Shown here: piece by piece, positions 48,647-58,846 of the stretch
Layout of the letters: each line of letters opens with the position of its first letter
Position numbering within the stretch: the first letter of the stretch is position 1
Assembly: GCA_014378195.1 (NCBI GenBank)
Contig: JACMOC010000014.1
Location: forward strand, 310,001 to 374,000
Reading direction: 5' to 3'
DNA from: Oligoflexus sp.
Lineage (GTDB): Bacteria > Bdellovibrionota_B > Oligoflexia > Oligoflexales > Oligoflexaceae
DNA: 64,000 bases
Program-made: the position numbers and the translations under genes
Notes under the pieces: model-generated
Database searches by the model: none
What the model was told of the DNA's origin: nothing
What the model saw: only the letters and a program-made list of their open reading frames with translations

Positions 48647-50005
48647 GTGACGAAGCGTTCAAACATCGCTAATTGCCCAATCATCGCTCGAGATCAATTG
48701 GATGCGATGTTGGATTCGGCGCAGGATGCTTTCGTCGGTGCCGATTCCAAAGGCATAATCACGTTTTGGAACCGGGCGGCAGCGCGGATTTTTGCTTACG
48801 ATAAAAATCAAGCGATGGGGCAACCGCTCACACTCCTGATCCCCGAGCGATATCTTGCCGCGCACATGGCAGACATGCATCGAGTGCAAACTACAGGTAT
48901 TTCCAAAGTGTCTGGTTCAACAGTTGAGCTCGTCGGACGCCGAGCGGATGGATCAGAGTTTCCTCTTGAAATGGCGATCTCTCACTACAATCAGGACGGG
49001 GAGCTTTGTTTTACGGGCATCATTCGTGATATAAGTGCCGCCAAGGCCAACGCTGCGAATCTCCAAGCTGCCGAAAATGAACTGCGCAAAGCGAACGAAA
49101 CCTTGAAAAAGCGTGTGCGGGAGAGAACGCAGGCGTTGACGGAAGCCCTTGAAAGGGGCCTTCAACACAAAAAACGCACCGATGCGATTCTAAGGCAGAT
49201 ACCGGCATCGATTGCGATCTATACAGGTTGACGGTTTTATCTATATAAGCATGAACCAACAGTATTCCGCGCTCCATGGTCACGTACCCATGTTAGGACT
49301 ATCACTACTAGAATTGACGCCTAGTGCGGAGTCATCCGATTTTTTAGAGAAACTAAAAAACATTGTCGAAACGGGCGCTCCCTTCATTGCAAACGAAATC
49401 TCAAGACAAATTTTCCGGGAAGACGCGGGCCTCAGCGAAGAATCGATTTTCAATTTTGTCTACGACCCCGTGTTTGATACCCGAGGGATCGTCATTGAAA
49501 TCCTGGTTTTTTGCTTTGACGTAACCGAACTGGTTAAAGCGCGACGTGAGATTGAAGATCGAGAGAAACGCTTTCGCATCCTCTCTGAAACGCTCCCTCA
49601 GATCATATGGTTGACAGACGCAGACGGCAAAACCCGGTATCTTAACCCGCAATGGTATGCCTACACCGGCCTCATTGAGGGGGATCCTTCCGCGGGAAAC
49701 TGGCTGTTAACGGCAATGAAGTCCTTCAAGCCTTAAAAAACCAGCATTATGATCTCATTTTGATGGATTGCCAGATGCCCGAGATGGACGGTTATGAAGC
49801 GAGTCGGATCATCAGGGCAAGCTTGGGTGAGTATTATAAAGATATTCCCATTATCGCCATGACGGCAAATGCGATGCGTGGCGACGCCGAGAAATGCCTT
49901 CAAAGCGGGATGTCTGACTACATTACGAAACCAGTTAAAAACGCCGTGCTCCTCGAGGCGATCGAACGAAATCTGCCCCCAAAATCACCGGACCGAAATG
50001 AATAA
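48647..50005 (+). pseudogene. decayed hybrid sensor kinase (PAS-PAS...receiver) with frameshift and internal deletion
   Basis: PAS region ends IAIYTG then TGA at 49229-49231; next frame continues DGFIYISMNQQYSALHGH...WLTDADGKTRYLNPQWYAYTGLIEGDPS, then jumps directly to the back half of a receiver, LAVNGNEVLQALKNQHYDLILMDCQMPEMDGYEA. No HisKA/HATPase in between. Confidence 0.88.
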
Positions 50006-50095
50006 CGGCGATGACAATGAAAATTATATCGCACTGGTGTTTTTAAAGATTGAAGTTCTGACGAACGTTTAGTGAAGATCGAACTGATGCCCGGA

Positions 50096-51688
50096 TCAAC
50101 CGATCCTCACTCCCACAAGTCCCGCTATTTTATCGACGATTTGGGCCATTGAGAATGGCTTTGCCAAGTGGTCACTGCATCCGACGCGTAGGCAATGCTC
50201 AATATCGGAGCGCATCGCATGCGCAGTCATTGCCACGATAGGTATACGGCAGTCCATCTCCCGGATCTTGGATGTGGCTGTATAGCCATCGATGTTAGGC
50301 ATCTGTATGTCCATCATTATGATATCGTAAGTCTTTCGGAAAGCCAGTTTAATAGCCTGTTCCCCATCCTCCGCGAAATCGACTTTGGCTCCTACATTGC
50401 CAAGAAACCTAGCTATAAGAAATCGATTGTCAGGCGCGTCTTCAGCGACCAGAATACGGACGCCGTCCAATCGCGATAACTCAGCCGATTTTGGAAGTGA
50501 AGGGGCAGGCCATGGAGCCCCATAAGTGGGGCTTTCAAGCGCAATAGAAACCTCGAACGTGCTTCCTTGGCCAAGTGCACTTTCTAGTATAGTGACGTCG
50601 CCGTGCAGAGCGTGAGCAAGGCGACGGGACAAGTCGAGTCCCAGTCCTGTCCCACCAAATTTCCGGGTGGTTGCTGAGTCAGCCTGAGTGAAAGGCTTAA
50701 ATAATCGGATCGCCTGATCGGGGGAAAGACCCTCCCCCGTATCGCTCACAAGGAAGCGAATTTTCTGCAGTGGTTTATCTAGGAGGACCTCGACCTTTAC
50801 GGTCCCCTTAGACGTAAACTTCACGGCATTGCCGATGATATTGATTAAAATCTGTTTTAATCGTGTCGGGTCGCTTACTAAGGTAGTGGGTAAAGCAGGA
50901 TCAAGTGTCATCGAAAAATCGATGCCTTTGCTACTGGCACTATGCTCCATTACCAATCGAACGTCAGAAAGTAATTCACCAAGATCTATCGTGATGGTCT
51001 CGATGCTCAGTTGGCCAGCTTCAACCTTCGCCAAATCTAAAATATCGTCAATCAATCGCAGCAACACGTGAGAGTGTCGCTTAATTTGTTCCCCGTAGGC
51101 AACCCTCTCGAGGTCAATCTGCCCAGGCAATAACAAAAGATCCGAAAAACCAACGATGGCGTTAAGAGGGGTTCTTATTTCGTGACTCATCGCAGCCAAA
51201 AACTGGCTTTTTGCGGCGCTCGCGCGGTTCAGTTCCTCATTGAGTTTTTCGGCCGTTTTTCTCAGCTCAAGTTGGTGAAGTGAGCTCAGAAGCAGAGACT
51301 GATTCATATTGGTCGAGCGTTTTCTAAAAGTAGCCGTTTCGGTCGAATCGATGATCTGGATTATCACACCCAGAGTTGTCTTGTGACCTCCTACCACAGG
51401 CCAGCAGTAATAAGACCAGTAACGGACGTGGGGCCCATCGATTTCCTGTTCAACAATGCAGTTCGGTTTTCCTGTTTCGTGTACACCCTTGAGGATGTGT
51501 TCGGAGATGCTGCCGCCCACCGGAAGAACTGAATTAATATGAGCGCCAATATACGGAAAGGTTCCTTCCCCCAGGAGTGTACGTCCTGCGTTATTGATGT
51601 ATCGAACCGTGTGATTCAATCCATCAATGGCGAGTGTGGGTTGGGGCGACAACTCCGCGAAAAAGTGACAGATATCGGTAAATTCCAT
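50096..51688 (-). CDS. hybrid sensor histidine kinase (PAS-HisKA-HATPase-REC)
   Basis: FLAAMSHEIRTPLNAIVGFSDLLL, KFGGTGLGLDLSRRLAHAL, DIIMMDIQMPNIDGYTATSKIR. Confidence 0.95.
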   Translation of the reverse strand: MEFTDICHFFAELSPQPTLAIDGLNHTVRYINNAGRTLLGEGTFPYIGAHINSVLPVGGSISEHILKGVHETGKPNCIVEQEIDGPHVRYWSYYCWPVVGGHKTTLGVIIQIIDSTETATFRKRSTNMNQSLLLSSLHQLELRKTAEKLNEELNRASAAKSQFLAAMSHEIRTPLNAIVGFSDLLLLPGQIDLERVAYGEQIKRHSHVLLRLIDDILDLAKVEAGQLSIETITIDLGELLSDVRLVMEHSASSKGIDFSMTLDPALPTTLVSDPTRLKQILINIIGNAVKFTSKGTVKVEVLLDKPLQKIRFLVSDTGEGLSPDQAIRLFKPFTQADSATTRKFGGTGLGLDLSRRLAHALHGDVTILESALGQGSTFEVSIALESPTYGAPWPAPSLPKSAELSRLDGVRILVAEDAPDNRFLIARFLGNVGAKVDFAEDGEQAIKLAFRKTYDIIMMDIQMPNIDGYTATSKIREMDCRIPIVAMTAHAMRSDIEHCLRVGCSDHLAKPFSMAQIVDKIAGLVGVRIG

Positions 51689-51743
51689 ATTTTAATGCCC
51701 CTATCACTGATTCATCAGTCCTTGATCGCCGATGCCTACCAGC

Positions 51744-53237
51744 TTACTTCTCTTCATCGGGACCCCTTGTAGGATCCCATGGGCTTGGTATACCCGATAT
51801 CAGACCGCGATAGTTCTTGAATGGTTTCTCAATCTTTATTCCGCTAGCTGAAATACTATATTCGTACATCTCACTACTGTGTTCGCTCCCTCGCATTTTC
51901 ACAATGGCCAGAAGTTTTCGCAAACGTCCTCTTATGGAAACATAGCGGAGACGTATGATGCTGTCAGAGAGGAATGAAATATTATAATTGCTCAGACCGA
52001 AGCTATCGAATTTCTCCTGAGTCTCAACTGTACTTAAGACGGTAACCCCGAGCTTAGTGAGGGAACGAATCATCCGGTAAAGAGATTCGCGGAAATCAAA
52101 TCTGAATCCAGGGGCAAGAGCCATTTCAAAACCTGCAAGCGAATCGATAACAATTCTTTTGGCCCCAACTCGTTTCACGGCTTCAGCGACTTCATGAAGC
52201 GTTTCATCAACCGACAAGTCGAGAGGTCTTAAGTATATAATCTGCAATCGACCATCCTTCCGCGGGCCAGCCAGATCGATGCCTATCTGACTAACATGAC
52301 GAAGGTAGGAATCAGGAGTCTCCTCAAAAACGGCAATGACCCCAGCCTCGCCTACCCGAAGTCCTTCGGCAATAAAATACGCTCCAAGAATCGACTTCCC
52401 TGCACCGGAAGGGCCCGATACAATTAAGCTATTGCCTTCGTGCACTCCACCGCCCATCAGGGCATCGAGTTCTGGAATTCCGAGCGATATACGATTAGGT
52501 GCAGGGTTGTGGCTTTCCGTATTCGTAAGACCGAAAGTCCTCGGAAAGATCTGCATCCCACTTTCGTTCAACCGAATTGTATGAATGCCCGGAATCGATG
52601 CCTGCCCCCGCAGCTTCATGATCTGCATTTTCCGAACGATGGAATTTCTCTCAACTTTTTGATAAAGCCAGAATAGCCCATCCGCTACCGTGAAAATAGG
52701 ATGATTCTGAATTTCAGAATCTGAGTATTCGGCAATCAGAAACGTCGTCGCCTGCCAGCTTGCAAGGTATAGGGCGAGTTTTTGAACAAAAGCCTGCAGT
52801 TCTCCCGAAGAATTTCCCGACTGTGCGTTCCAGTTCATAGTCCGAAAGGAATCCACAATCACGAGTCCGGGGCTGGTTGCCGCGACCTCCTTTACGATCT
52901 CATTCAAGACGGCATCCAGATCGCCTTCGAGCGCCAACTTACTCAGGTTGATAAACCGAATGCAAGACTTGAGTTTTTCATGATCGAAGAAATCGTATTG
53001 CTGCTGATAGCGAAGCATCTTAAACGCTGGTTCACCAAGGATAGTGAAAAAAAGAGCAGGCTTCTCAGGAGTCGCGTTGGCAAACATAATCTGATGGGCA
53101 AGCGTTGTCTTCCCACATCCGGGCGATCCACCTATTATATTGAAAGAATACTCTGGCAATCCACCACCGCAAACTTCGTCAAGTCCTTGAACACCAGTAG
53201 CTAATTTCCGAATTATTACTTTTTTTTGCTTGCTCAT
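51744..53237 (-). CDS. double-domain KaiC-like RecA-superfamily ATPase
   Basis: Two repeats with Walker A: GLDEVCGGGLPEYSFNIIGGSPGCGKTTLAHQ and ELDALMGGGVHEGNSLIVSGPSGAGKSILGAYF. Confidence 0.93.
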   Translation of the reverse strand: MSKQKKVIIRKLATGVQGLDEVCGGGLPEYSFNIIGGSPGCGKTTLAHQIMFANATPEKPALFFTILGEPAFKMLRYQQQYDFFDHEKLKSCIRFINLSKLALEGDLDAVLNEIVKEVAATSPGLVIVDSFRTMNWNAQSGNSSGELQAFVQKLALYLASWQATTFLIAEYSDSEIQNHPIFTVADGLFWLYQKVERNSIVRKMQIMKLRGQASIPGIHTIRLNESGMQIFPRTFGLTNTESHNPAPNRISLGIPELDALMGGGVHEGNSLIVSGPSGAGKSILGAYFIAEGLRVGEAGVIAVFEETPDSYLRHVSQIGIDLAGPRKDGRLQIIYLRPLDLSVDETLHEVAEAVKRVGAKRIVIDSLAGFEMALAPGFRFDFRESLYRMIRSLTKLGVTVLSTVETQEKFDSFGLSNYNISFLSDSIIRLRYVSIRGRLRKLLAIVKMRGSEHSSEMYEYSISASGIKIEKPFKNYRGLISGIPSPWDPTRGPDEEK

Positions 53238-53680
53238 GACTTTACCTCAATGGCTGGTGCGTCTCTATCGAAGGATTCATCTGGCCATGCGTCGCTTAAC
53301 AACGTGAGCATTAAATGTTCACCGACGAATGTCGCCAGGAGTGCAAGCAGATGCGCTATAAGGATAGCACCTTCGTCGTTAGGAAGATTCGTAGATATAG
53401 GTTGTCCCTGCAAAGATGTGGGTTCGCTAATTACCAAAATCCCATCAGGGCTGATAAACATATCTTGAAAACGGGTGTTGTCAGCACACGATAAGGCCAA
53501 GGCACGGGACAACAAAGTAGAGTATCCAACGGGCCCTGCAAACCGAGTCAGGGGCACCTGTAATTTTGCACAAACATAGATGGCAAGCCGAATATCAGAA
53601 TCACAATCAGCTCGAGACGATTTTTCTATTCTTAACAACCTGTAGGTAATGTCTTGGACTGAATGCAAGGCATTGTTCAT
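53234..53680 (-). CDS. hypothetical protein coupled to KaiC-like gene
   Basis: 148-aa frame whose stop overlaps the KaiC start (ATGA overlap at 53234-53237). Confidence 0.65.
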   Translation of the reverse strand: MNNALHSVQDITYRLLRIEKSSRADCDSDIRLAIYVCAKLQVPLTRFAGPVGYSTLLSRALALSCADNTRFQDMFISPDGILVISEPTSLQGQPISTNLPNDEGAILIAHLLALLATFVGEHLMLTLLSDAWPDESFDRDAPAIEVKS

Positions 53681-54088
53681 TCGATCTGCCTTTCAATCCT
53701 CTCAGGATTTTTAATACATCGGGCATTTTGGCGTCCAAATTTAAGACGGGCAAACCATTCTCTACGGGTCTGATTCTAAAGCTGACTCCAGGTTATTGTT
53801 AAGAGCAAACACGAATGTCATATGTAGAACCATGCGGTACGTCCCAAATACGAATGTCAGAGTCTTGCCGCTTTGCATGGCTTCGGGTGTTTATTCAATA
53901 GTTTATCTGGCGTCAGGATACAATTGATAAGGACCAGAAACGCGGTCGGAAGCTTTCAATAGCGCAGCTATCTCTCTGTTCTCACACACTAATACGGTTC
54001 ACTCGTCAACTATATTGCTCTAATATGTATGGCAACGTGGATTCATCTACCAGCTCAAGTCACCTAACTTATGACATGAGGAACGAAA

Positions 54089-54560
54089 ATGCGTCTTGGC
54101 GAATTTATCGAAAAAATCATGAGAAAATTGTCGCATCAGGGCTGGCTTTTGCGAAAACCTTAGCACCGTGGTCCGAAACTATGGATGACGAAAGTCTCCG
54201 GGATCACGCAAACGAATTATTGACAGCTGTATTGAAAGACATCAAATCGCCACAAAGTGATCAAGAGCAGTGTGACAAATCCGAAGGAAGACGTGATGAC
54301 GGTGAACTTGCCCGAATTGGTCAGAACCCATGCATCGGATCGACTTGAATCCGGACAAAACCTCAAGCAACTCGTCTCGGTCCCGACTCGGGCCCGCCAT
54401 TCCTGTGCATCCAAAATCTGTGGATCTGGGATTGACCTGTAGACAGGTCATCGAGGAAATGCAGATCATTCACCCGGAAAAATCTCTGCAACTTGAGGCT
54501 TTTTCATGTGCGAAATTAGGAACGACTTTCAAAGCCACACTCCCTCGGCACGCTCCGTGA
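54089..54560 (+). pseudogene. heavily decayed sensor kinase with RsbRD_N-like N-terminus
   Basis: MRLGEFIEK (frame 2) then KNHEKIVASGLAFAKTLAPWSETMDDESLRDHANELLTAVLKDIKSPQSDQEQ (frame 1), then RTHASDRLESGQNLKQLVS and finally VDLGLTCRQVIEEMQIIHPEKSLQLEA joined to LGTTFKATLPR in other frames. Confidence 0.75.
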
Positions 54561-54587
54561 GTGCTCGATGATTACCGTTGAATACGT

Positions 54588-55067
54588 TCAATCCTTTACC
54601 ACACGAGCTATGCTTTTAGCGCCAGTATTTTTCAGCGTCAAACTGCGATTCTTCAGTTCGAACTCCACTGTTGGTTTGCCGCTCGAAGCATACTCAACAT
54701 CGAAAACATCGTTACCGCTTCCGATATCCAGATGATAGGTTTTTCCAAACGTCACCGGATTTTGTTGGGTCGTTTTCACTAAAAAATCAACGAAACTATA
54801 TTCACCTTTCGCCGATCCATCGACGACCGAGACTATACATTTATCTTTGTTTGCGATCCCTTTTGTGCGACCGGTCCATACGAATCGCCCCGGCGAAACC
54901 TCATGCATTTGCGTCGAAGAATTGAAATCATATGTATCACTTTCGCACCGAAAGTAGACCTTTGCACTTTTCACGTCGAACACATCATCGTTGTTTCCAC
55001 TGGCAAATGCGCTCGTTGAAATTACCAAGCTAGCCATGACATGAAAGCCAAAAATTACGTTTTTCAT
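54588..55067 (-). CDS. secreted hypothetical protein
   Basis: Signal peptide MKNVIFGFHVMASLVISTSAFASG; no family recognised. Confidence 0.6.
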   Translation of the reverse strand: MKNVIFGFHVMASLVISTSAFASGNNDDVFDVKSAKVYFRCESDTYDFNSSTQMHEVSPGRFVWTGRTKGIANKDKCIVSVVDGSAKGEYSFVDFLVKTTQQNPVTFGKTYHLDIGSGNDVFDVEYASSGKPTVEFELKNRSLTLKNTGAKSIARVVKD

Positions 55068-55272
55068 ATGGGGTCCTATTCAAAAGTGCAGAACTATCCA
55101 ATCCTAAGCAAGGAGTTTGCCAAGGCCTAAAACAGCGGCAGTTTCTGACTATTTACCGAAGAAACATGGGGAGTAGGAAATTTCCGACAGTCACTTTGCA
55201 GAAACAATGACAGAACTCAATTTCAGGCTGCCAAGATCTTTGCTGTCAGTTTGGCGGATCTTCGCATGCGAT

Positions 55273-56628
55273 TTAAGGATGAAGGAGCGCGAGTTGAAGA
55301 GTCGCTCCGTCGTCGACATCGATGGCGATTTCCGACAGGGGATGTTGGCGATCCGTGAGCACAATCAAGATGCCGGTTACTTCCTGGTTGGAGCTGATAT
55401 GTTCACCGGAGAGTGAGCATATAATCTGCGCACCTGATTTGGTTGAGACTTTAACCAGCTGTTCGTTACGACTTTGGTTAACGACCCTTAAGGAGAAATA
55501 ATTGGCTATTCGTCCGTCATCCATCACCGTAAAAGTACTTTTTGCCTGGCGGAGCATTGTTACCTTAAGGGCATCACGGCTTAAAACAAAAGAGCTCAAA
55601 ACAATTACACTCGATAGGAACATAAGGAACAGAATCAGAGGCCGCACCCTAAACTTCTTTTTAATAGGGCCTTGATCGATTTCCATCTTGGAGGCCTTAC
55701 GAATCAAGCCTGGTTCTCGCTTGAGTGAGCTCATTATCGTATCGCAGGCATCGCTGCAACGCATGCATTGTATACATTCAAGCTGCAATCCCTGCCGAAT
55801 GTCTATCCCTGTGGGACAGACACGAACGCACAGACCACAATCGATACAATCGCCTTTAACGTCTCGCTTTCCGCGAGGATCGCCTCGTCTATAGTCATAG
55901 GCGACGGTTGGAGTTGCAACGCTGATCAGCACCGATTGGAAACGCGCATACGGACAAAGAAAAGCGCAAAATTGCTCCCGAAACCATACAAGATCGAAAA
56001 AAAGAGCCAAAAATACAGCGCTCATGATGGCAAACGCCGAGGGTTCTTCCGCAGGTGATGATTTTATCCAGCTTAACAAGACCTTGGACTCAACAAAGTA
56101 GGCGAGCAGCACGTTACTAATGACCAAGATGATCCCAGTAAATAATAAGTACTTAAGGCATTTTTTAGCAAACAATTCGATCGTCAGAGGTAGACTGTCA
56201 TTTTTTCTTCGCCTTAACGCTGTTCCCTCTATCCACTCTTCTATCGGTCTGATCAGCCACTCTACGAAAACAGTCTGAGGGCACCCGTAACCACACCAGA
56301 TCCTCCCCCACGCACTCGTTACCCAGGCTAGGAGCATAGCCGCCGAAAGTAGGACAAAGACGATATAAAAACCATCGGCGAATCGAAACGTCTGTCCGAG
56401 CGCATAGACGATTCCTGATGCTATATCAAAACGAACGAGAGGAAGGCCTCTAATTTTCAGGAAGGGCGCACTCAGGTAAATCACGATAAGAATGAGCGCA
56501 ACCCAACCCCTCTGTTTTGAATTGCGACCCGACCGACGGTCTGGATAAATCCATTTCCTTTTGCCCGCCTGGTCCACGGTCGGGGAACGAAGGGCATCCG
56601 GAGATTGCGGATCGGAGCGCTCACTCAT
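55273..56628 (-). CDS. ccoG: cytochrome c oxidase accessory protein CcoG (FixG/RdxA)
   Basis: GRIWCGYGCPQTVFVEWLIRPIEEWIEG, AFLCPYARFQSVL, CIDCGLCVRVCPTGIDIRQGLQLECIQCMRCSDACD. Confidence 0.95.
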   Translation of the reverse strand: MSERSDPQSPDALRSPTVDQAGKRKWIYPDRRSGRNSKQRGWVALILIVIYLSAPFLKIRGLPLVRFDIASGIVYALGQTFRFADGFYIVFVLLSAAMLLAWVTSAWGRIWCGYGCPQTVFVEWLIRPIEEWIEGTALRRRKNDSLPLTIELFAKKCLKYLLFTGIILVISNVLLAYFVESKVLLSWIKSSPAEEPSAFAIMSAVFLALFFDLVWFREQFCAFLCPYARFQSVLISVATPTVAYDYRRGDPRGKRDVKGDCIDCGLCVRVCPTGIDIRQGLQLECIQCMRCSDACDTIMSSLKREPGLIRKASKMEIDQGPIKKKFRVRPLILFLMFLSSVIVLSSFVLSRDALKVTMLRQAKSTFTVMDDGRIANYFSLRVVNQSRNEQLVKVSTKSGAQIICSLSGEHISSNQEVTGILIVLTDRQHPLSEIAIDVDDGATLQLALLHP

Positions 56629-57197
56629 GGCTTATATTCCTCACCCTGTGCAGCTTTTGGTACGTTAGGGTGAGTACCCTTGAGACTTATGACGAACGCA
56701 GCGACGGCATTTATTTTAGCCGGTCCGAGGATCGGGCCCCAGGAAAGCATGCCCTTCTCAGCTGCTCCATTCGCAATAATCGCGACGATATCGTCCGGCT
56801 TGCCGCCATGCAGCCAGAAATTGTCGGTGAGATTAGGTCCTACTACACCACCCCCATCAGGACCGTGGCAAGGCGCACAGTTTGCCGCGAAGATGGCCTT
56901 CCCTTCTGCAACCAAGATTGGATCTTTGAGTTTTGTTTCGAGTTCGTCCCCACTTTAGAGCGGAGCGCTTTTTTCCTTGATGAAAGCCGCATGAGACAAC
57001 TGGACCTTGTGCAGCTCGTCGTCGAGACGATTCCATCCGAATCCGTGAACCCAGATCACGTATATGAATCCAAAGGCTATACACAACACAAACATCCATA
57101 CCCACCAAGGCGGCAGTGGATTGTCGTATTCCTGAATACCATCAACCATATAGGGTCGGATCACATCTTTGATCTGTTTATTCTCAGTCATCGTCAA
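56625..57197 (-). pseudogene. ccoP: cbb3 oxidase subunit CcoP, interrupted by in-frame TAA and apparently shortened
   Basis: N-terminus [32 protein letters not shown]...KEKSAPL, stop TAA at 56955-56957, then same-frame SGDELETKLKDPILVAEGKAIFAANCAPCHGPDGGGVVGPNLTDNFWLHGG. Confidence 0.88.
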
Positions 57198-57227
57198 CCT
57201 CCTCTCAACACATCGTCGGCGATCCGC

Positions 57228-57670
57228 TCATAAAACAAAGAACTTGAGAACAGGGTCTTCCCGGACGCGATGCCATTCGCCGCGCATCGTAAGGAGCCCA
57301 TTGATCATCCCACCCCAACTCGGCGCAAGCAGAGCGATGCTAAAAACCATTCCAAGGGATTGAGCCCATTCGGGGAGAGAGGTATAAAGGAGATGATGCG
57401 GTCCTGCCCAGATGTAGATGAAAATAAGAGACCAAAAATGCAGGATGGAGAGGCGGTAGGAGTAGATAGGCTTATTTACGGCCTTCGGCAAGAACGACCG
57501 TCAAGGCGATGATCGCCTGCCAACCCCAGAAGTGGATCCGAGAGAGTTTGTCAGACCACATGCGTGTTTTGCAAAGACGTTGCAAGGAATAATAAAGACC
57601 GCAGAAAAATGCGACGCCTAGCCTTTTGATATCAGTGCGATATTCCTTCTTATGATTGCGATTCGGCGTA
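57228..57670 (-). pseudogene. ccoN: cbb3 oxidase subunit CcoN, two out-of-frame fragments
   Basis: Own translation: [43 protein letters not shown] (N-proximal CcoN) joined out of frame to [85 protein letters not shown] (mid CcoN), then stop. Confidence 0.9.
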
Positions 57671-57784
57671 ACGCCATAACCAAGGGATTCAAAAGCCTCG
57701 AAAAATTTCGAAATGCCTCACGGTGTGGGATATGACTCAGTCGGATGCTGAGCCAATCGTATCGCCATCTATCACACGCTTTTT

Positions 57785-58846
57785 TCAAGGATAATGAATA
57801 GTTAGACTACTTTCGACATATTCGTCTTCGTTTATCATTCCCGTCGGTACTCTCTGTGATGAATCGGCACTTTTAAGAAAAGTCGAGGGCACGACAACCA
57901 CCGGATAATGCTGCCGCAACATGGTCTTATAGCTGACCTTGCCGAGTGCCAAGGGATGGTTATGGATAAAGTGATGACGTCCAAAAACGATAAGATCCGC
58001 AAAATCCAGTTCGCTTTCGTGTGCGATCACTTCGGCCACAGAGCCCGAGAACAATTGCGTCTCATAATTCGCTTTGTCGATGGTGCCGCCAATTCCCAAC
58101 TGCGTTAAGCGAGACTCAAGATTCTTTTTTGTCGCCTCCATTTTTTGGTCGTAAAGTACTCCTGGGTCAAACTCGGGAACTATCGGAATATCACTGCCAC
58201 AGGACGTAGCGTAGAAGGTTTCTATGGCCACCTCTCTTGTGAGGGGCTCGACATGAACGTGGAATACCCGACACGCCATGATATGAGACGCCAGGCTCAG
58301 GGCCCACCTTACCGCGGCAACAGAATCAGGTCCCAAATCATCGGCAACAACGATACGAAACTTTGTTTTATTGAACTCAGATGGTTTTTGAGGAGGCGCT
58401 ACGATCACAGGAATGGGGGCCTTGCCCATGACGGACAGAACGGTTGATAGGGCTTCGGGCAAAATTCCGACGGATGCCTTTGCAGCGCCACACAAAATGA
58501 TGTCCGCGTCATGCATTCGCGCTTCATCCAATATAGTTGCAGGGACGGATTTTCCAGCCATGAATATCAACTCAGAAATAGATTTGTTAGACCGATCCTG
58601 TTTCTCCAGGACCTCCATAAGCTTTTCACGGATTATGTGAACATTGTCGTTTTCCAGCATAGCGAATCTCCGGTCTATCTCGGACGATTCGCTTTGAGAT
58701 CCGCCCCCTGGAGAGAGAACATGGAGGTAACGGACATCACATCCCAAAGCTGACGCTAACGTCTCCGCGTAATTTACCTGGCCCTCCAAACCATCATTAA
58801 GTGCAATCGGCACCAGCATTTTCAAAGGTACTTTTATAACAGCCAT
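57785..58846 (-). CDS. tandem universal stress protein (two Usp domains)
   Basis: KMLVPIALNDGLEGQVNYAETLASALGCDVRYLHVL...ADIILCGA and second copy FRIVVADDLGPDSVAAVRWALSLA...ADLIVFGRHHFIHNHPLALGKVSYKTML. Confidence 0.88.
   Translation of the reverse strand: MAVIKVPLKMLVPIALNDGLEGQVNYAETLASALGCDVRYLHVLSPGGGSQSESSEIDRRFAMLENDNVHIIREKLMEVLEKQDRSNKSISELIFMAGKSVPATILDEARMHDADIILCGAAKASVGILPEALSTVLSVMGKAPIPVIVAPPQKPSEFNKTKFRIVVADDLGPDSVAAVRWALSLASHIMACRVFHVHVEPLTREVAIETFYATSCGSDIPIVPEFDPGVLYDQKMEATKKNLESRLTQLGIGGTIDKANYETQLFSGSVAEVIAHESELDFADLIVFGRHHFIHNHPLALGKVSYKTMLRQHYPVVVVPSTFLKSADSSQRVPTGMINEDEYVESSLTIHYP

Noticed and set aside
54588-55067. Possible toxin or immunity protein
   Set aside because: Only a signal peptide and a beta-rich sequence are visible; no partner gene or motif supports it.
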